Of a DNA stretch of 64,000 nucleotides, positions 12,301 through 22,094 are shown piece by piece. Within the stretch, counting starts at the first letter, position 1. Each line of letters starts with the position of its first letter. The translations under genes were made by a program, and so were the position numbers. The stretch covers positions 1 to 64,000 of the forward strand of contig WNNJ02000513.1 of NCBI GenBank assembly GCA_012934845.2, in the 5' to 3' direction. The DNA comes from Pomphorhynchus laevis (taxonomy: Eukaryota; Acanthocephala; Palaeacanthocephala; Echinorhynchida; Pomphorhynchidae). The notes beneath the pieces are model-generated. The model was not told where the DNA came from. It made no database searches and was given only the letters and a program-made list of their open reading frames with translations.

Positions 12301-15098
12301 AGGTGACTTCAACGACAGAACTGGTCGCTGGATTAATGCGGCACTCCGCAGAGCCAAGAATGGTTATCTTATTCATAAACCACCGTCACCACCTTTCATT
12401 ACATATCAACGAATTCACTCCTCGACTTATTACTGCTCTATGCGAAGTGATTGCTAAAACCATGCTGTACAGAGCAGTCGCGACAACATCTGTCCACCTC
12501 TCATGATCTAATTTGCTGGCGGTTAGAAGAGGATACGTTGCTTCGTAGAAGATTCCACTTTGACCAGATCAGAGTGGCTTTCTTCCAGGCAGCTATCCAA
12601 CGCTTCCCCCGAATTGGTAATAAGAGTTTAACCAAATTTAATTCCTACCTCTCTTCGCAAGCTACCGCGATTTTATCGAATACCTATAAAGGTCGCTTAT
12701 ACATTCCCACTCCGACAAAACTCAAGGTCCTAGCTAAATTGCTGAATCTTCCTAATCTATCTGCTTCCGCTAGACAAACCCTCTCGAATATATACTGGAG
12801 CACTATATATAGGTTCCAGCTGAGTAGGGATAAGACGAATATTGCTCGTCTGATCCCTTCTCAGTCTTCCTTTTGGAAGATATTCAAGAAGGGGAAGTTT
12901 GTTTGTTGGACGGATAGGGCTTTGGGCTGGATCGGTAGTATAGGCCTTGAAAAAGTTTTGTAGGAGTCAATAGCCCTACACAATTATGGAGCCAAGAAAT
13001 CTCCGCAACCAATCCCGCCCTGGGGAGACTTCATGAAAAGAGACTTATCTGTCACAAATATTCTCAAAGCCTGGGGGTCTCTTCCGGGCACCTCCAAATC
13101 CGTCGCTCCACTCTCTTCTCGTGTCTGTCAGCTATTGACAGCCGATCAAAGAAGGAAGGTGGCCGTCACAATGCTATTAGCCACCCCATCCGATGTGGCC
13201 GGCATCAACATTAGCAAGAGAATTTTTATTCCAAAAAAGTATCCAGTCTCTTGTCCTAAAGACCTGCGGCCCATTTCGATTCAAAATTCCCTCTTCTCGA
13301 TCTACGAAAATGCGCTTGCGCGTAGAATCCGCGATCATATGATTAGGCGAAATTTAATCCCACCTGGTTTCCATGGGTTTGTCAAAGGTCGCTCGGTTCA
13401 TTCAGCAGTTGGTGAAGTGCATCGGTTTTGTCAGGAGAACAGTCATCAGCTAGCTGTGGCTGTTTTCCTTGATTTTTCCGCTGCATTTGACCGCATCTTC
13501 ATTCCATTTGTTATCTCTTCTCTCAGGTCCCTCGGGTTGCCTTCGAGAATCGATAACAGGGTGGAGATATTGTTGTACACCAAGCGATTTTATTATGAAG
13601 ACGACCCTGATGACGTCAGTTCTACCCTATTTCGGGTGTGCTTCAAGGTTCACCACTTTCTCCAATCTTATATCTTACTGCCTCAATTATTTTATTTAAA
13701 ATATTCAAACGTGAACAACGTCTAGTGGTGTACGCTGATGACACCACAGCCCTGTTCACTACACGCAGGTGTAAAGACGTAGTCTCTGACATCAGCCGTT
13801 TCTTTTCACGATTAAAAGACCAGCTACCCCAATCCAATCTTATTTTCTTATTTTAAACTCCGCAAAATCGCAGGTGGTAGTTTTTCATGGCTCCCTTGCG
13901 ACGAAGAAAAACTTAAGAAATTTGCATTCTCTGCGCTCTCCTCCATATTTGCCTCTGAACCACTCCCTACATTCACAAGTCGAGTAAAATAACTGGGGTT
14001 CACCGTTTCGGTGAACTGGTCGGCGAAAGCCGACCTGGATAGACTCAAACGTATCCTGAATAGAGCTATGTGGGCTCTGAAACGGGCCTAGAATCTGTCG
14101 TTAAAAGGGAAAACCCAGGTGCGCCTTTGGGGTACCTGGGCTATCTCGGGATTAGTCTTATTTTCAAGAGGATGTCCCCCAGAGCAAAGACTAAGGTTCC
14201 TGAAGCTTCTCGTCTCTCGTTTACCCAGCATAGTCTGCACCGACTGGATTCTTCGGGGGTGAAAGACCCCGGGTGGTTCAGTCGAAAGGCGGCGTGTTGG
14301 ATCGGTTGGTGAGGGGGGGCTCAGATCTTCATGGATTTGAGGCCTGAATAATGGTGTGAAGACTAAGAGGATCCAGAAGAATAATTTAGATTTCATTGTC
14401 AGTCTTATCTAAAACTGTTGACCCTTGGTCTCTGTCATTTATTTTTTATCATTAATAAAATCTTTGTTATTATACGTCTGCCTGTAATCGGCGTTATATC
14501 AAAAGAATAGGCAGTTAAATAAAAATACAGCGAAATTATCAAAATTATTATCATTGGCAGATGCTGAAGCAACAACGAATTTTTAGGAAGTCGTCTTTTT
14601 ATATCTCTGGGTAATTAGTAGCCATAAATTCATTCGTTTCATAATAAAAGGTACAAGCAATAAAGAAAATATAATTATACAACTTTTTTCTCGTCTGATC
14701 CCTTCTCAGTCTTCCTTTTGGAAGATATTCAAGAAGGGGAAGTTTGTTTGTTGGACGGATAGGGTTTTGAGCTGGATCGGTAGTATAGGCCTTGAAAAAG
14801 TTTTGGAGGAGTCACTAGCCCTACAAATGGATTGTAGACAAATTTCCATAAGTTAAAATAAAATTTTAATTAGAAATTTACGAATGATTTTAAATTAATA
14901 TAAATTTTCAAGGCTTTTTACGATCTTTACGGCGAGGAAAACAGAAAAGGAAAAAATAAGCCAAAATATCGAGCAGAATCATTGTTGAGCAAGTTGGACA
15001 ATGATAACGACAGTATGATAACTAGAGAAGAATTCATTGATGGCTGTCTCCGAAATCAGGATATTATGTTTATATTAGCACCAACATCCTTACTCTAA
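244..15098 (+). CDS. Neuronal-calcium-sensor-like EF-hand protein, complete 4-exon gene
   Basis: The exons are 244-363, 456-591, 3673-3809 and 14913-15098. All junctions are GT-AG and the reading frame stays open through them, giving 192 residues, close to the usual 187-193 of the recoverin/NCS family. The N-terminus MGIRSCKR could be N-myristoylated on Gly2. The segment ending in KWYEQFK matches the WYxxF region before EF1 in frequenin. EF1 is degenerate. EF2 (DTDRRGSIDFVE, residues 78-89), EF3 (DIDRNGYIDIFE, 114-125) and EF4 (DNDNDSMITREE, 160-171) keep the acidic 1, 3 and 12 positions. The role inferred from the family is a Ca2+-switched, possibly membrane-anchored sensor. It is divergent, so orthology to frequenin, neurocalcin or a KChIP-like protein is not claimed. 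The last intron (11.1 kb) is swollen by a Penelope-like element and LINEs A and B. Confidence 0.82.
456..591 (+). CDS. EF-hand gene exon 2
   Basis: The acceptor is TTTTAG. The exon holds the degenerate EF1 and most of the EF2 loop and ends in phase 1 (G|GTATGT). The split codon makes GAT (Asp86) with exon 3. Confidence 0.8.
592..3672 (+). other. EF-hand gene intron 2
   Basis: Very AT-rich intron of 3.1 kb. Apart from the GC-rich hairpin at 3177-3204 and simple AT palindromes near 1730-1870 and 3560-3615, I see no gene or recognisable element. Confidence 0.6.
3177..3204. repeat. GC-rich perfect inverted repeat in intron
   Basis: Arms of 11 bp (TTCGTCCGCTA and its exact complement) surround a 6-base loop CGGCAG. 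It stands out from the AT-rich intron. A second partial copy of the arm motif (CTACTGCCG) follows at about 3223. Confidence 0.6.
3673..3809 (+). CDS. EF-hand gene exon 3
   Basis: It follows the acceptor TATCAG and begins by completing the EF2 loop. It then carries the GDPREKLKLFFDMYDID segment typical of calcium sensors and the whole EF3 loop. The donor is AAG|GTACCT, phase 0. Confidence 0.82.
4440..4620 (+). mobile_element. Possible tRNA-derived SINE or structured element
   Basis: A GC-richer island in the last intron of the EF-hand gene. TGGCGTAGCGCG (4477-4488) resembles a pol III A box. GTTCCAACC starts at 4521, 44 bases after the A-box start, the spacing found in tRNAs and tRNA-derived SINEs. 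The island ends in an A-rich stretch. No second copy was seen in the window, so it could instead be the 5' part of the Penelope-like element just downstream. Confidence 0.3.
4791..4996. mobile_element. 206-bp GC-rich foldback (MITE-like) element
   Basis: It starts GTGGCGCGCC and ends with the near-complement ...GTCCAC. The terminal inverted repeats are about 45-50 bp and nearly perfect. Two further palindromes built on ATGCGCCACCATAGGG and its complement lie inside, so most of the element can fold on itself. It is flanked by identical 7-bp repeats AATAATT (4784-4790 and 4997-5003), a likely target-site duplication. No coding capacity. The superfamily is not known. Confidence 0.75.
5130..5936 (+). 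pseudogene. GIY-YIG endonuclease domain of Penelope-like element
   Basis: The frame is open from well before 5130 to the stop at 5936. It reads NCNCNTTDVVYLIQC, then CGLQYIGKT (GIY...YIG core) and RFRQHIYN, then an EDFWIKTLNSKYPLGLNDVV segment typical of GIY-YIG domains of permuted Penelope-like elements. The paired Cys residues before and in the domain fit a zinc-binding finger. The last 15 bases and the sequence beyond match the RT part at 7834-7955, so the frame ends in rearranged sequence. The foldback at 4791-4996 lies just upstream. Confidence 0.65.
7260..8432 (+). pseudogene. Penelope-like reverse transcriptase, N-terminal and core part
   Basis: The longest frame is 7506-8432; related coding sequence starts near 7260. 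Signature blocks are LYWNPKLHKNPIKPRFICS (PKxHK...RPI block), YDFSTLYTNLDL (motif A with catalytic Asp) and GVPMGGNSSPIIADLFL (motif B, as GxxMGxxxAPxxANLF in the family). The frame runs out just after motif B where a second copy of that region begins. Codon use is extremely AT-rich. Confidence 0.7.
8515..9191 (+). pseudogene. Penelope-like reverse transcriptase, second motif B copy through C-terminus
   Basis: Motif B is repeated (GVQMEGNSSPIIADLFL). The catalytic YIDDI of motif C follows at about 8726-8740, directly after an in-frame TGA. The segment 8850-9191 is the thumb/C-terminal part ending in KLLSGKFLWMDNK and a stop. No GIY-YIG follows. Confidence 0.6.
9231..9330 (+). ncRNA. Conserved structured motif of the Penelope-like element, copy 1
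   Basis: The roughly 100-base block also occurs at 62052-62161 and 62873-62975. TAGAGG pairs with CCTCTA, CTGATA pairs with TATCAG, and the strings CGAAAC and CTGATGA (the two hammerhead ribozyme core strings) are both present. Penelope-like elements are known to carry hammerhead motifs in their terminal repeats. I could not draw all three hammerhead helices, so a ribozyme is only a hypothesis. Confidence 0.45.
9365..9632 (+). mobile_element. Second copy of the Penelope-like C-terminal segment
   Basis: Repeats 8923-9190 with only scattered differences (FLHEHSCIPYN reads MHEHSCIPYN here) and stops in ATGAGATGA. Together with the motif at 9231-9330 it gives the head-to-tail partial copies usual for Penelope-like elements. 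Confidence 0.6.
9657..10661 (-). mobile_element. LINE copy A, internally deleted
   Basis: Read on -, the copy starts just before ORF1 near 10660. It runs through ORF1 to the last Cys/His knuckle at about 9786 and then jumps straight into the end of ORF2 (PGWFSRKA region) and the 3' end near 9690. More than 2.4 kb (nearly all of ORF2) is missing compared with copies C, D, E and G. A weak 7-bp repeat TAAGTTA at 9650-9656 and 10662-10668 could be the target duplication. Its ORF1 is of the same type as copy D. Confidence 0.7.
9786..10457 (-). pseudogene. LINE A ORF1 (gag-like, zinc knuckles)
   Basis: 223 residues starting in the LLIIKVKKPVEKHDLYNKY block. It has the RNA-binding-like middle part (PVGFCNAPVNIAESLSNS), then CSRCHKWRHWASSC and CGVCSSTSCPS knuckles. 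The third knuckle is shifted out of frame. It lies antisense to the EF-hand gene. Confidence 0.65.
10740..11846 (+). pseudogene. LINE B ORF1 (gag-like)
   Basis: The longest open part is 10951-11790. It contains a LAIITAAKSIERHRLFTVF block, CNLCHSWGHWASSC, CGVCGLTSCDN and CINCGGDHPAWSRRC knuckles and a charged tail. The N-terminal part 10740-10950 is broken by stops and frame changes. It belongs to the same ORF1 type as copies E and G. Confidence 0.7.
11880..14351 (+). pseudogene. LINE B ORF2 (APE endonuclease and reverse transcriptase)
   Basis: The endonuclease part includes LLGDFNDRTGRW (about 12297-12332). The RT part includes PKDLRPISIQN, FLDFSAAFDRI (motif A) and VVYADDTT (motif C, about 13727-13750). 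Several stops and frameshifts break it into pieces at about 12119-12457, 12451-12963, 13033-13725 and 13638-13856. Confidence 0.7.
14690..14825 (+). mobile_element. Isolated 136-bp internal LINE ORF2 fragment
   Basis: Matches copy B at 12846-12981 with about four differences and no flanking LINE sequence. It lies 220 bp after copy B and 88 bp before exon 4 of the EF-hand gene. An internal piece without a 3' end is not a product of target-primed reverse transcription and looks like a repair-type templated insertion. Confidence 0.7.
14913..15098 (+). CDS. EF-hand gene exon 4 (terminal)
   Basis: It follows the acceptor TTTCAAG and encodes AFYDLYGEENRK, a linker, the EF4 loop and a short tail ending PTSLL, then TAA. 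The frame matches exon 3 although more than 11 kb of mostly mobile DNA lies between. A LINE patch ends only 88 bases upstream of it. Confidence 0.8.
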   Translation, partial: AFYDLYGEENRKGKNKPKYRAESLLSKLDNDNDSMITREEFIDGCLRNQDIMFILAPTSLL

Positions 15099-15638
15099 GT
15101 GAACTATATTATTTGGATCAATATTAAATAAAATTCAAAACTTCTTTATTTATTCGAAAATTGTGATCCAACTGTGCATATAACGTTATATATTGCAAGA
15201 TCACTTCAAATCGGGTAAATTACATAAATTGACCAATTTATATTTTAAATTGTTTTTGAATTTTAAAAATTATATATAATTATATAATTATAATTTCCAG
15301 AACCTATAATATCCGGTAAATTACAAAATCTGACAAATGCTTAAATATCAATATTTTCTAAAAATTTTGAGCAAATGATAAAAATTAAAATTATCAAAAC
15401 AATTAAATAAATTAAATAATCAAACATAATTGATCAAAAAATTCAAAGTAAAAAATTGATCAACATCAGTTATTTTAAATATTTATATATTTAACATAAT
15501 AAATTTAGCATTAATGTTCACAAAATAGTGTTTTATTAGTAAGATAAGAAACGATATTCTTTTTAAAAGCACGTTTAAATATTTTAAAAATGTATTTAAA
15601 CATTGGCTATTAATAAAATTGGAATTAGGTATTATTAA

Positions 15639-15845
15639 ACATTACGGCGAATATTAGCCGAATTCAGAAAACGACAAAAATATTTTAAACTGAACGATAT
15701 CAAATACTTATTTACGTCAATCGTCATAGAGACTCCCGGATCGATCGGCACCGAGTCACTGGTTTCCTTGGATGAGTTAGACCGACACCTCAAGCGTGCC
15801 ACCGGGGACCAGCGTGTCATGTCGTTCATGTCGTCCAACGTGTGA
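15639..15845 (+). pseudogene. Orphan coding-like fragment (unrecognised)
   Basis: A 68-codon frame between TAA and TGA, richer in GC than its surroundings. It reads ...RQKYFKLNDIKYLF, then ETPGSIGTESLVSLDELDR and a TGDQR segment. The ETxGxxG...L...TGDxR pattern recalls the C-terminal region of some mobile-element polymerase proteins, but that is only a resemblance. There is no start codon near the beginning, so it is probably a relic. Confidence 0.3.
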
Positions 15846-16890
15846 GCATGGCAGTCCATGGCAGTCCATAAAGTGGGAATTATGGAATTCCATGAAGTTT
15901 GACTCCATCAAGAGATAAAACCTCAATGTAATACTGATTTGTACAAAGAATCGATGTTTATTCAATTAACTGTTTGCAATTTATTAATTAATATTTATTA
16001 AATATATATAAATCAAGTAAAAAATAAATTTATAATGCTAATCGAACGTGTATCAAACTTTATTCTATTAAAAATATTCATTAATTTTCTTGATTTGTAT
16101 GACTCCAATTTTAAGGATGTAAGGTTTTTACGAAAAAAATAGAGGAGATAACATATTTTGATAATAACTACTATCATTTTCAGATATGACTAAAAATAAA
16201 AGATTTTTCATATTCAACTATACTATATATAATGGAATGAACAAACAATACCTGTACCTACATCTTTCATTGAAGTAAAAAACGAAAGAAAATAAATAAC
16301 GATTAAATCAGAAAAATTGTTGCGTGTATATGGAATAAAATTAATAATCTTACTTTATTTAATAGCTACTTTATATAATATACGTTATACAACTTTATAT
16401 AAATATATCTTATAAATATCTAATTTAGCTTATATAAACAGACCAAAGATTAAAAGTAAATGTAACAAATATGCATTGAGCAAAACTTTAAAAGGAAAAT
16501 AACAAAGAAGCATTTAATATAAAAAACATATCAAGGAAGTATTAAATGAAAAAGTTTAATTAACAAACGTGCACTAAACAAATTGTTCAAAAGGGTAATA
16601 AGTGTGCATTAATCAACAAATTCACAGGAAAGATAACAAAACATCATTTAAATGTGAAAAAGCAAAATCAAATGAAAAAGCAACAAATTGATTAAAATTT
16701 TAAAATCAATACAAAATCAGTTATTTGTTGAGCGATGTTTAGCCAACAAATAGTCAATTAATTTGAAATAGTAAATAATTAGAAAGAATAGTGATAAAAC
16801 AAATCCTGGTAGTGATTAGTAAGACATTAATGGCACTTTTATCGAGATAAAAATTAAATAAAACCAATATCGACCTAATTTATTTATAAT

Positions 16891-17035
16891 TAATTCTTAG
16901 TGTATTAATATATATCATTTTTATGATAATTAATAGTAGTTAAATGTTTATAAATGTACTAATTAATTTTTAGTGTATTAATATATATCATTTTTATGAT
17001 AATTAATAGTAGGTAAATGTTTATAAATGTACTTT
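16891..17035. repeat. Two-copy 73-bp tandem repeat
   Basis: The units begin TAATTCTTAGTGTATTAATA at 16891 and TAATTTTTAGTGTATTAATA at 16964 and are nearly identical over the full unit. Confidence 0.7.
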
Positions 17036-17836
17036 ACTTATATAAACTTAAAGCATATTAAAAGTAAATTAGATTAATATTTATACAGGAAAAGTTAATT
17101 AAACAAATGACTAATAATGAGTAAAAATGAAATAAATCATTTGATTGAAGTAAAAATGAAGGAACAGATAGTGATCAAATCTATTAATTATTTAGTTCTA
17201 GTAAGTAATCAGGTTTATTATCCATAAAATCTTTTGATTATTTTTTAAAAATAAGATTATTATATTAGTTTTGAAGAAAATATTGTTCTAAAAGTACTGA
17301 TTGTTATTAATTATCTATTACACGCAATGAACAAGTTCACTACGATTTTACATTTTATGGAATATCTATGTTGTGAAGTTCACATGCAAATACCCGTGCC
17401 TTCTGTCTAATCTACACATCATTGCAATATTCGCGTCGTATTTTAAAAACAGTGTTGCCTTAATTAAATTCCGTTTTAAGTTCAGACAAACTGTACACTT
17501 TAGATATTTTCTATCGAAATTGCATTTAAGCATTTTATTAGTATTTAAATTATTTCTAGAAATATTATTCAGTTTAAAACTATTATTTTTATAAAGAAAC
17601 ATAATGTATCTAGCGTTTTATCAGGTTCAAAGCTTATACTTTAGAATAAATTTTATCATTAATATATTTCATTTTTGGAATGAATAATTTTTCTATTCCT
17701 ATTTTTCATTTTTATTACACTTAACTTATAATATATTACACTGTCCTTATAATTTATTACACTGTCCTTATAATATAAAGATCAATACATATATATTATA
17801 TATAATACATCATATAATATTCTTATGAATTTACTC

Positions 17837-18316
17837 AAATGATACAATTCCACGTGAATTTCTTGTAGTACATATAAGCCCGACGCGAAAGAATGACGAC
17901 TGCCGTTTCGTCATCACAATGACTCATCAGTGCAAGATCCCTCCCACTACTGGATGCAGAGGAAAACTAGAAACGGCATTCGTCATTCTTTCAGGTCGGG
18001 CTTATATGATTACTAAAAATTCACGAGAAATGGTATCATCATTTGAAAAATAGAAGTAAGCCGATATTAAGATACCTTGCGCTTGCATTTGCCTGTGAGT
18101 TTGCTAATTATCCAATTTGGTGAAGCTGTAGTGCTAATTCAGCACTCTAGATGATGTTACTAGATATTTTCTAGTACATCATACACTTGATTCATTAGTT
18201 GATTGCCGTCTGCTAGTCCTCCTCTGCATCCAGTAGTAGGAGGGATCTGGCACTGATGAGTCATTGTGATGAGGAAACGGTATTCGTCATTCTTTCGCGT
18301 CGGGCTTATATGTATA
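17837..18316. mobile_element. Compound foldback MITE-like element
   Basis: The block around ACATATAAGCCCGACGCGAA (17870) is found inverted twice, at about 17972-18013 and 18272-18316. The pair 17872-17970 / 18212-18316 is complementary over about 100 bp. The pair 17837-17910 / 17972-18044 is complementary over about 75 bp, including sequence outside the first pair. This looks like one element inserted into, or fused with, a relative. No coding capacity; GC content is above the local background. Confidence 0.65.
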
Positions 18317-18735
18317 AAAAGTCCTATATGTAAAATATGAGTAAATATTCTTATATTATTTTATACTTTTTCTCCATTTCATTTTTAGAAATGAAATAGA
18401 GGTATGTCTGGCAAAATGAAGTCGAACAGAGCAGCTGGCCATGACGTTCTATATACTGAGCAAATAAAAATGATTTTAACTCTTGTGAACAACCATTGAA
18501 TTATGTCTTTTTAATTGTATTCTACGCGATCACCTATTACCTAACTCCCCGTAATACGGTTATATTAAAATTTTATATAAGTGTAAAGAGGATGCAGATC
18601 TTTACTAATAAAATAATAAATTATTATCAAAGATGCTCATTGTCCACAAAATTGTGTGAAAAACAGCTGGACAACCAAAATTCTATTTTAGCAAAATAAA
18701 AACGTGTAATCAAATTTTCAAACACAAGATGTTCA

Positions 18736-19195
18736 TGATCAGGAATTGTATCAGTAGCTGTTAAACTTTGTGCATTTTGTAAAACAGAAACTGGGAAAAA
18801 ATGAGTAAATTTAACACGTCGGAGCGATCAAAGAACTCAATGATAACGAATATTTTCCTGTCAATGCAGTAAAAGAGGTTAGTAGAGATTTAGCTTCTCT
18901 TGAATAAATTCCGGAGGGGGAACTCCCCCGCTACCAAAATCACCAGATTTGATAATCTTGTGATTATCAAACTTTTGGTGCCTCTGTAAAGGCAGAGCAT
19001 GTTCAATGTTTTTAGAAGAGCCATTGTCGACCGATTTAAAAAAGGGTCCTGTTCAATGTTATTAAAGAATCTGAGATTAAAATCTCATTTAGCACTCCAT
19101 ATCTGGCAATGTCGTACGCCGACTACCTACTTTAAAAACGAACATTCTGAACTAGGTATAATTTATTCCTAGCCAATCCTTAGTAAACAATATAC
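18736..19195 (+). repeat. Tandem unit X1 (5' part of old LINE K)
   Basis: About 460 bp starting AATTGTATCAGTAGCTG and ending AAACAATATAC; the last bases of the unit continue at 23073 after LINE C. It contains a decayed ORF1 start (ATGAGTAAATTTAACACG) and a PPLPKSP block like that of the other ORF1s. It is about 98% identical by eye to X2 (26969-27412). Confidence 0.75.
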
Positions 19196-19328
19196 ATAAA
19201 TAAATAAATAAAGACTTTCTTAACTACACAAAAAAAGAGAAAAAGAAACATGCAATAAACCAGATCAGACACAACAATAGAAAGTCAGTAGCTCTTCAGT
19301 CTTCTAACTCTTTTCTTCTTCTATGGCC

Positions 19329-21778
19329 TCAGGTCCAGGGGGATCTGAGCCCCCAACCGATCCAACACGCCGCCTTCCGACTGAACCACCCGGGGTCTTT
19401 CACCCCCTGAAGAATCCAATCGGCGCGGACTATGCTTGGTAAACGAGAGACGAGGAGCTTAAGAAACCTTAGCCTTTGCTCTGGGGGACGTCCTCTTGAG
19501 AAGAAGACAAGTCCCGAGATAGCCCAGGTACCCCAAAGGCGCACCTGGGTTTTCCCTTTCAATGACAGATGCTGAGCCCGTTTCAGAGCCAACCTAGCTT
19601 TCTTCAGGATACGTTTAAGTCTATCCAGGTCAGCTTTCGCCGACCAGTTCACCATAACGGTGAACCCCAGGTATTTTACTCGACTTGTGAAGGTGGGGAG
19701 TGGTTCAAAGGCAAATATGGAAGAGAGTGCAGAGAGTGCTAATCTCTTAAGTTTTTTCTTTGTTGCGGTGGTGCCATGAAAGACAACCGCCTGCGATTTG
19801 GCGGAGTTTAAAATAAGATTGGATATGGGTAAAAGGTCTTTTAATCTTAAAAAGAAGCGGCTGATGTCAGAGACTACGTCTTTGCACCTGTGTCCAGAGA
19901 ACAGGGCTGTGGTGTCATCAGCATACACCACCAGACGTTGTTCGCGTTTAAATATTTTAAATAGATTAATGGAGGCAGCAAGATATAAGATAGGAGAAAG
20001 AGGTGAACCTTGAGGCACACCCGTAATAGGATAGAACTGACGCGCATCAGGGTCGTCTTCATAATAAAACCGCTTGGTGTACAGCAGGATCTCCACCCTG
20101 TTCACAATTCTCGCAGGCAACCCGAGGGACCGTAGAGAAGAGATCACAAAAGGAATGGAGATACGATCAAATGCAGCAGAAAAGTCAAGGAAAATAGCCA
20201 CAACTAGGCGATGGCTATTCTCCCGACAAAACTGTTCCACCTCACCTACTGCTGAATGGACCGAGCGACCTTTGACGAACCCATGAAAACCTGGAGGGAT
20301 CAAATTACGCCTACTTAAATGGTCGCGGATTTTACGCGCAAGCGCTTTTTCGTAAATAGACACGAGGGAATTTTGAATCGAAATGGGACGCAGGTCTTTA
20401 GGACATGAGCAGGATTTTTTCTTAGGAATAAAAACACGCTTACTAATATTGATGCCTGCTACATCGGATGGAGAGGCTAAAAGCATTGTGACGGCCACCT
20501 CTCTTCTCTGATCAGCTGTCAAAAGCTGACAGACCCGAGAAGAAAGTGGAACGACGGATTTGGAGGTGCCCGGGAGTGGACCCCAGGAGTTAAGAATATC
20601 CGTAACAGATATATCCCTACTCCTGAAGTTACACCAAGGCGGGATTGGTTGAGGTGATTGAGTGGCTCCATAGTTGTGTAGGGTTAGTGACTCCTCCAAA
20701 ACTTTTTCAAGGCCTACATTCCCTATCCAACCCAATGCTCTATCCTTCCAGCAAACAAACTTCTCCTTCTTGAAAATCTTCCAAAAAGAAGACTGATAAG
20801 GATTAAGGCGAGCAATACTCGTCCTATCCCTACTCAGCTGGAACCTGTATCTAGTGCTCCAGTATTCATTCGAGAGGGCCTGTTTGGCGGAAGCAGAGAG
20901 ATTAGGGAGGTTCAGTAATTTTGCTAGGACCTTGAGTTTCGTCGGAGTGGGATTGTATATACGACCTTTATAGGTAGTCGATAGAATCACGGTAGCTTGC
21001 GAAAAGAGGTAGGTATTAAATTTGGTCAGACTCTGATTTCCTATTCGGGGAAAGAGTCGGATAGCCGCCTGAAAGAAGGCTACTCTGATCGGATCAAAGT
21101 GAAACCTCCTTCGAAGCAATGTATCTTCCTCAATTCTCCAACGAATTAGGTCATGAGAGGTGGACAATTGTTGGCGCGACTGCTCCGTACAGAGAGGTTT
21201 AAGCAACCACCTTGAGTGAAGCAGTAAAATGTCGAGGATTGAATTTGTTGATGTGCAATGAAAGGTGGGGGACGGTGGTTTGTGAATAAGATAACCGTTC
21301 CTAGCTCTGCGAAGTGATGCGTTGATCCAACGACCAGTTCTGTCGTTGAAGTCTCCAAGTATCATGTCATAGCCGCTATCAATAATACCATTCAGGAGGT
21401 TGCGGTTCTTGTGAATCTCCCCTGGCCGGATGTAGACATTGGCTAGACAGAGGCGTTTACCGTTCTTACAGAGTGAAATAACTAAACAAGACAGGGCTGG
21501 ACAAGAATAGTTTAGTAGGAGGGAAGACCTTAAGGAGCATTTAACTAGGGTTAAAAGACCTTGAGATGAAGAGGAGTGAGGCGGGGTTATGTACGGAGTG
21601 TAGTGGGAACAGATATGCTTTGGGATAAATCGAGTAATGTCCTGGGAAGACGGATAGACCGAGTCTCCTGAAGGAATATAACATCTGCATCTCTACCGGA
21701 TAAAAGTCCAAGGGCAGAAGCACCTCCCGAGTTCCACTGAATGACATTCAGTGAAAAAGGCTCACGAGTACTCTGCAT
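19329..21778 (-). pseudogene. LINE C ORF2 (APE endonuclease and reverse transcriptase)
   Basis: The start (MQSTREPFSLNVIQWN, from 21778) holds the first endonuclease motifs (QWN, QETRS). A long 678-codon frame follows, 21365-19329, from LGDFNDRTGRW (endonuclease) and TSHDLIRW through the RT: PKDLRPISIQN, FLDFSAAFDRI, GVPQGSPLSPILY and VVYADDTTALF. It ends FSRKAACWIGWG. At least one frame change separates the start from the long frame. The clade is of the Jockey/I group of APE-type LINEs; I cannot place it more finely. Confidence 0.8.
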
Positions 21779-22094
21779 TGTGATGGATTAGTTGGAAGGG
21801 GGATTGCCTACCTAGACAGAGCTAGGTGCAGGAAGGTTACCCTTCCTGCCACTAGCCCCATCCGGGGTCGGTACTTGCCCCTGGGCAGCATCTTCATTTC
21901 CCCTATGCTGTTTGCCACTCAGCATTTTACCGATCTTGAGTGGGGGGACAGTATGGGCCGAAGCCCCCTCTTCTTTGATTCCGGTAATACTTTAGAAGCC
22001 GGTACGGAGGGATTGGGCCCTACCGAACCCAGGGCCATCAGGATTAGATTCTGTAGCTTTCTATATGAAACTTCATTTTTCACGTCGATGAGTT

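Larger units (their letters stand above)
10736..14470 (+). mobile_element. LINE copy B, full-length but decayed
   Basis: It is flanked by 12-bp target duplications with one mismatch (TATACGCCTGCC at 10724-10735, TATACGTCTGCC at 14471-14482). Its 3735 bp are close to the 3.86 kb of the other copies. The first ATG is 4 bases from its 5' end. The 3' end carries AATAAAATC. It lies head to head with copy A in the last intron of the EF-hand gene, in sense orientation. Confidence 0.8.
15099..17836. other. AT-rich intergenic DNA
   Basis: No gene recognised except the short coding-like piece at 15639-15845 and the 73-bp tandem duplication at 16891-17035. The rest is A-rich simple sequence, with loosely repeated lines such as AACAAA...GCATT around 16440-16800. 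Confidence 0.5.

Noticed and set aside
16440-16840. Regularly spaced A-rich phrases that could suggest an array
   Set aside because: No exact repeats or unique spacers; not CRISPR-like and the DNA is eukaryotic.
18395-18480. Frame reading SNRAAGHDVLYTEQIK, like the KAxGxDGxxxE block of LINE reverse transcriptases
   Set aside because: Only about 20 residues, no neighbouring RT block; too weak to call.
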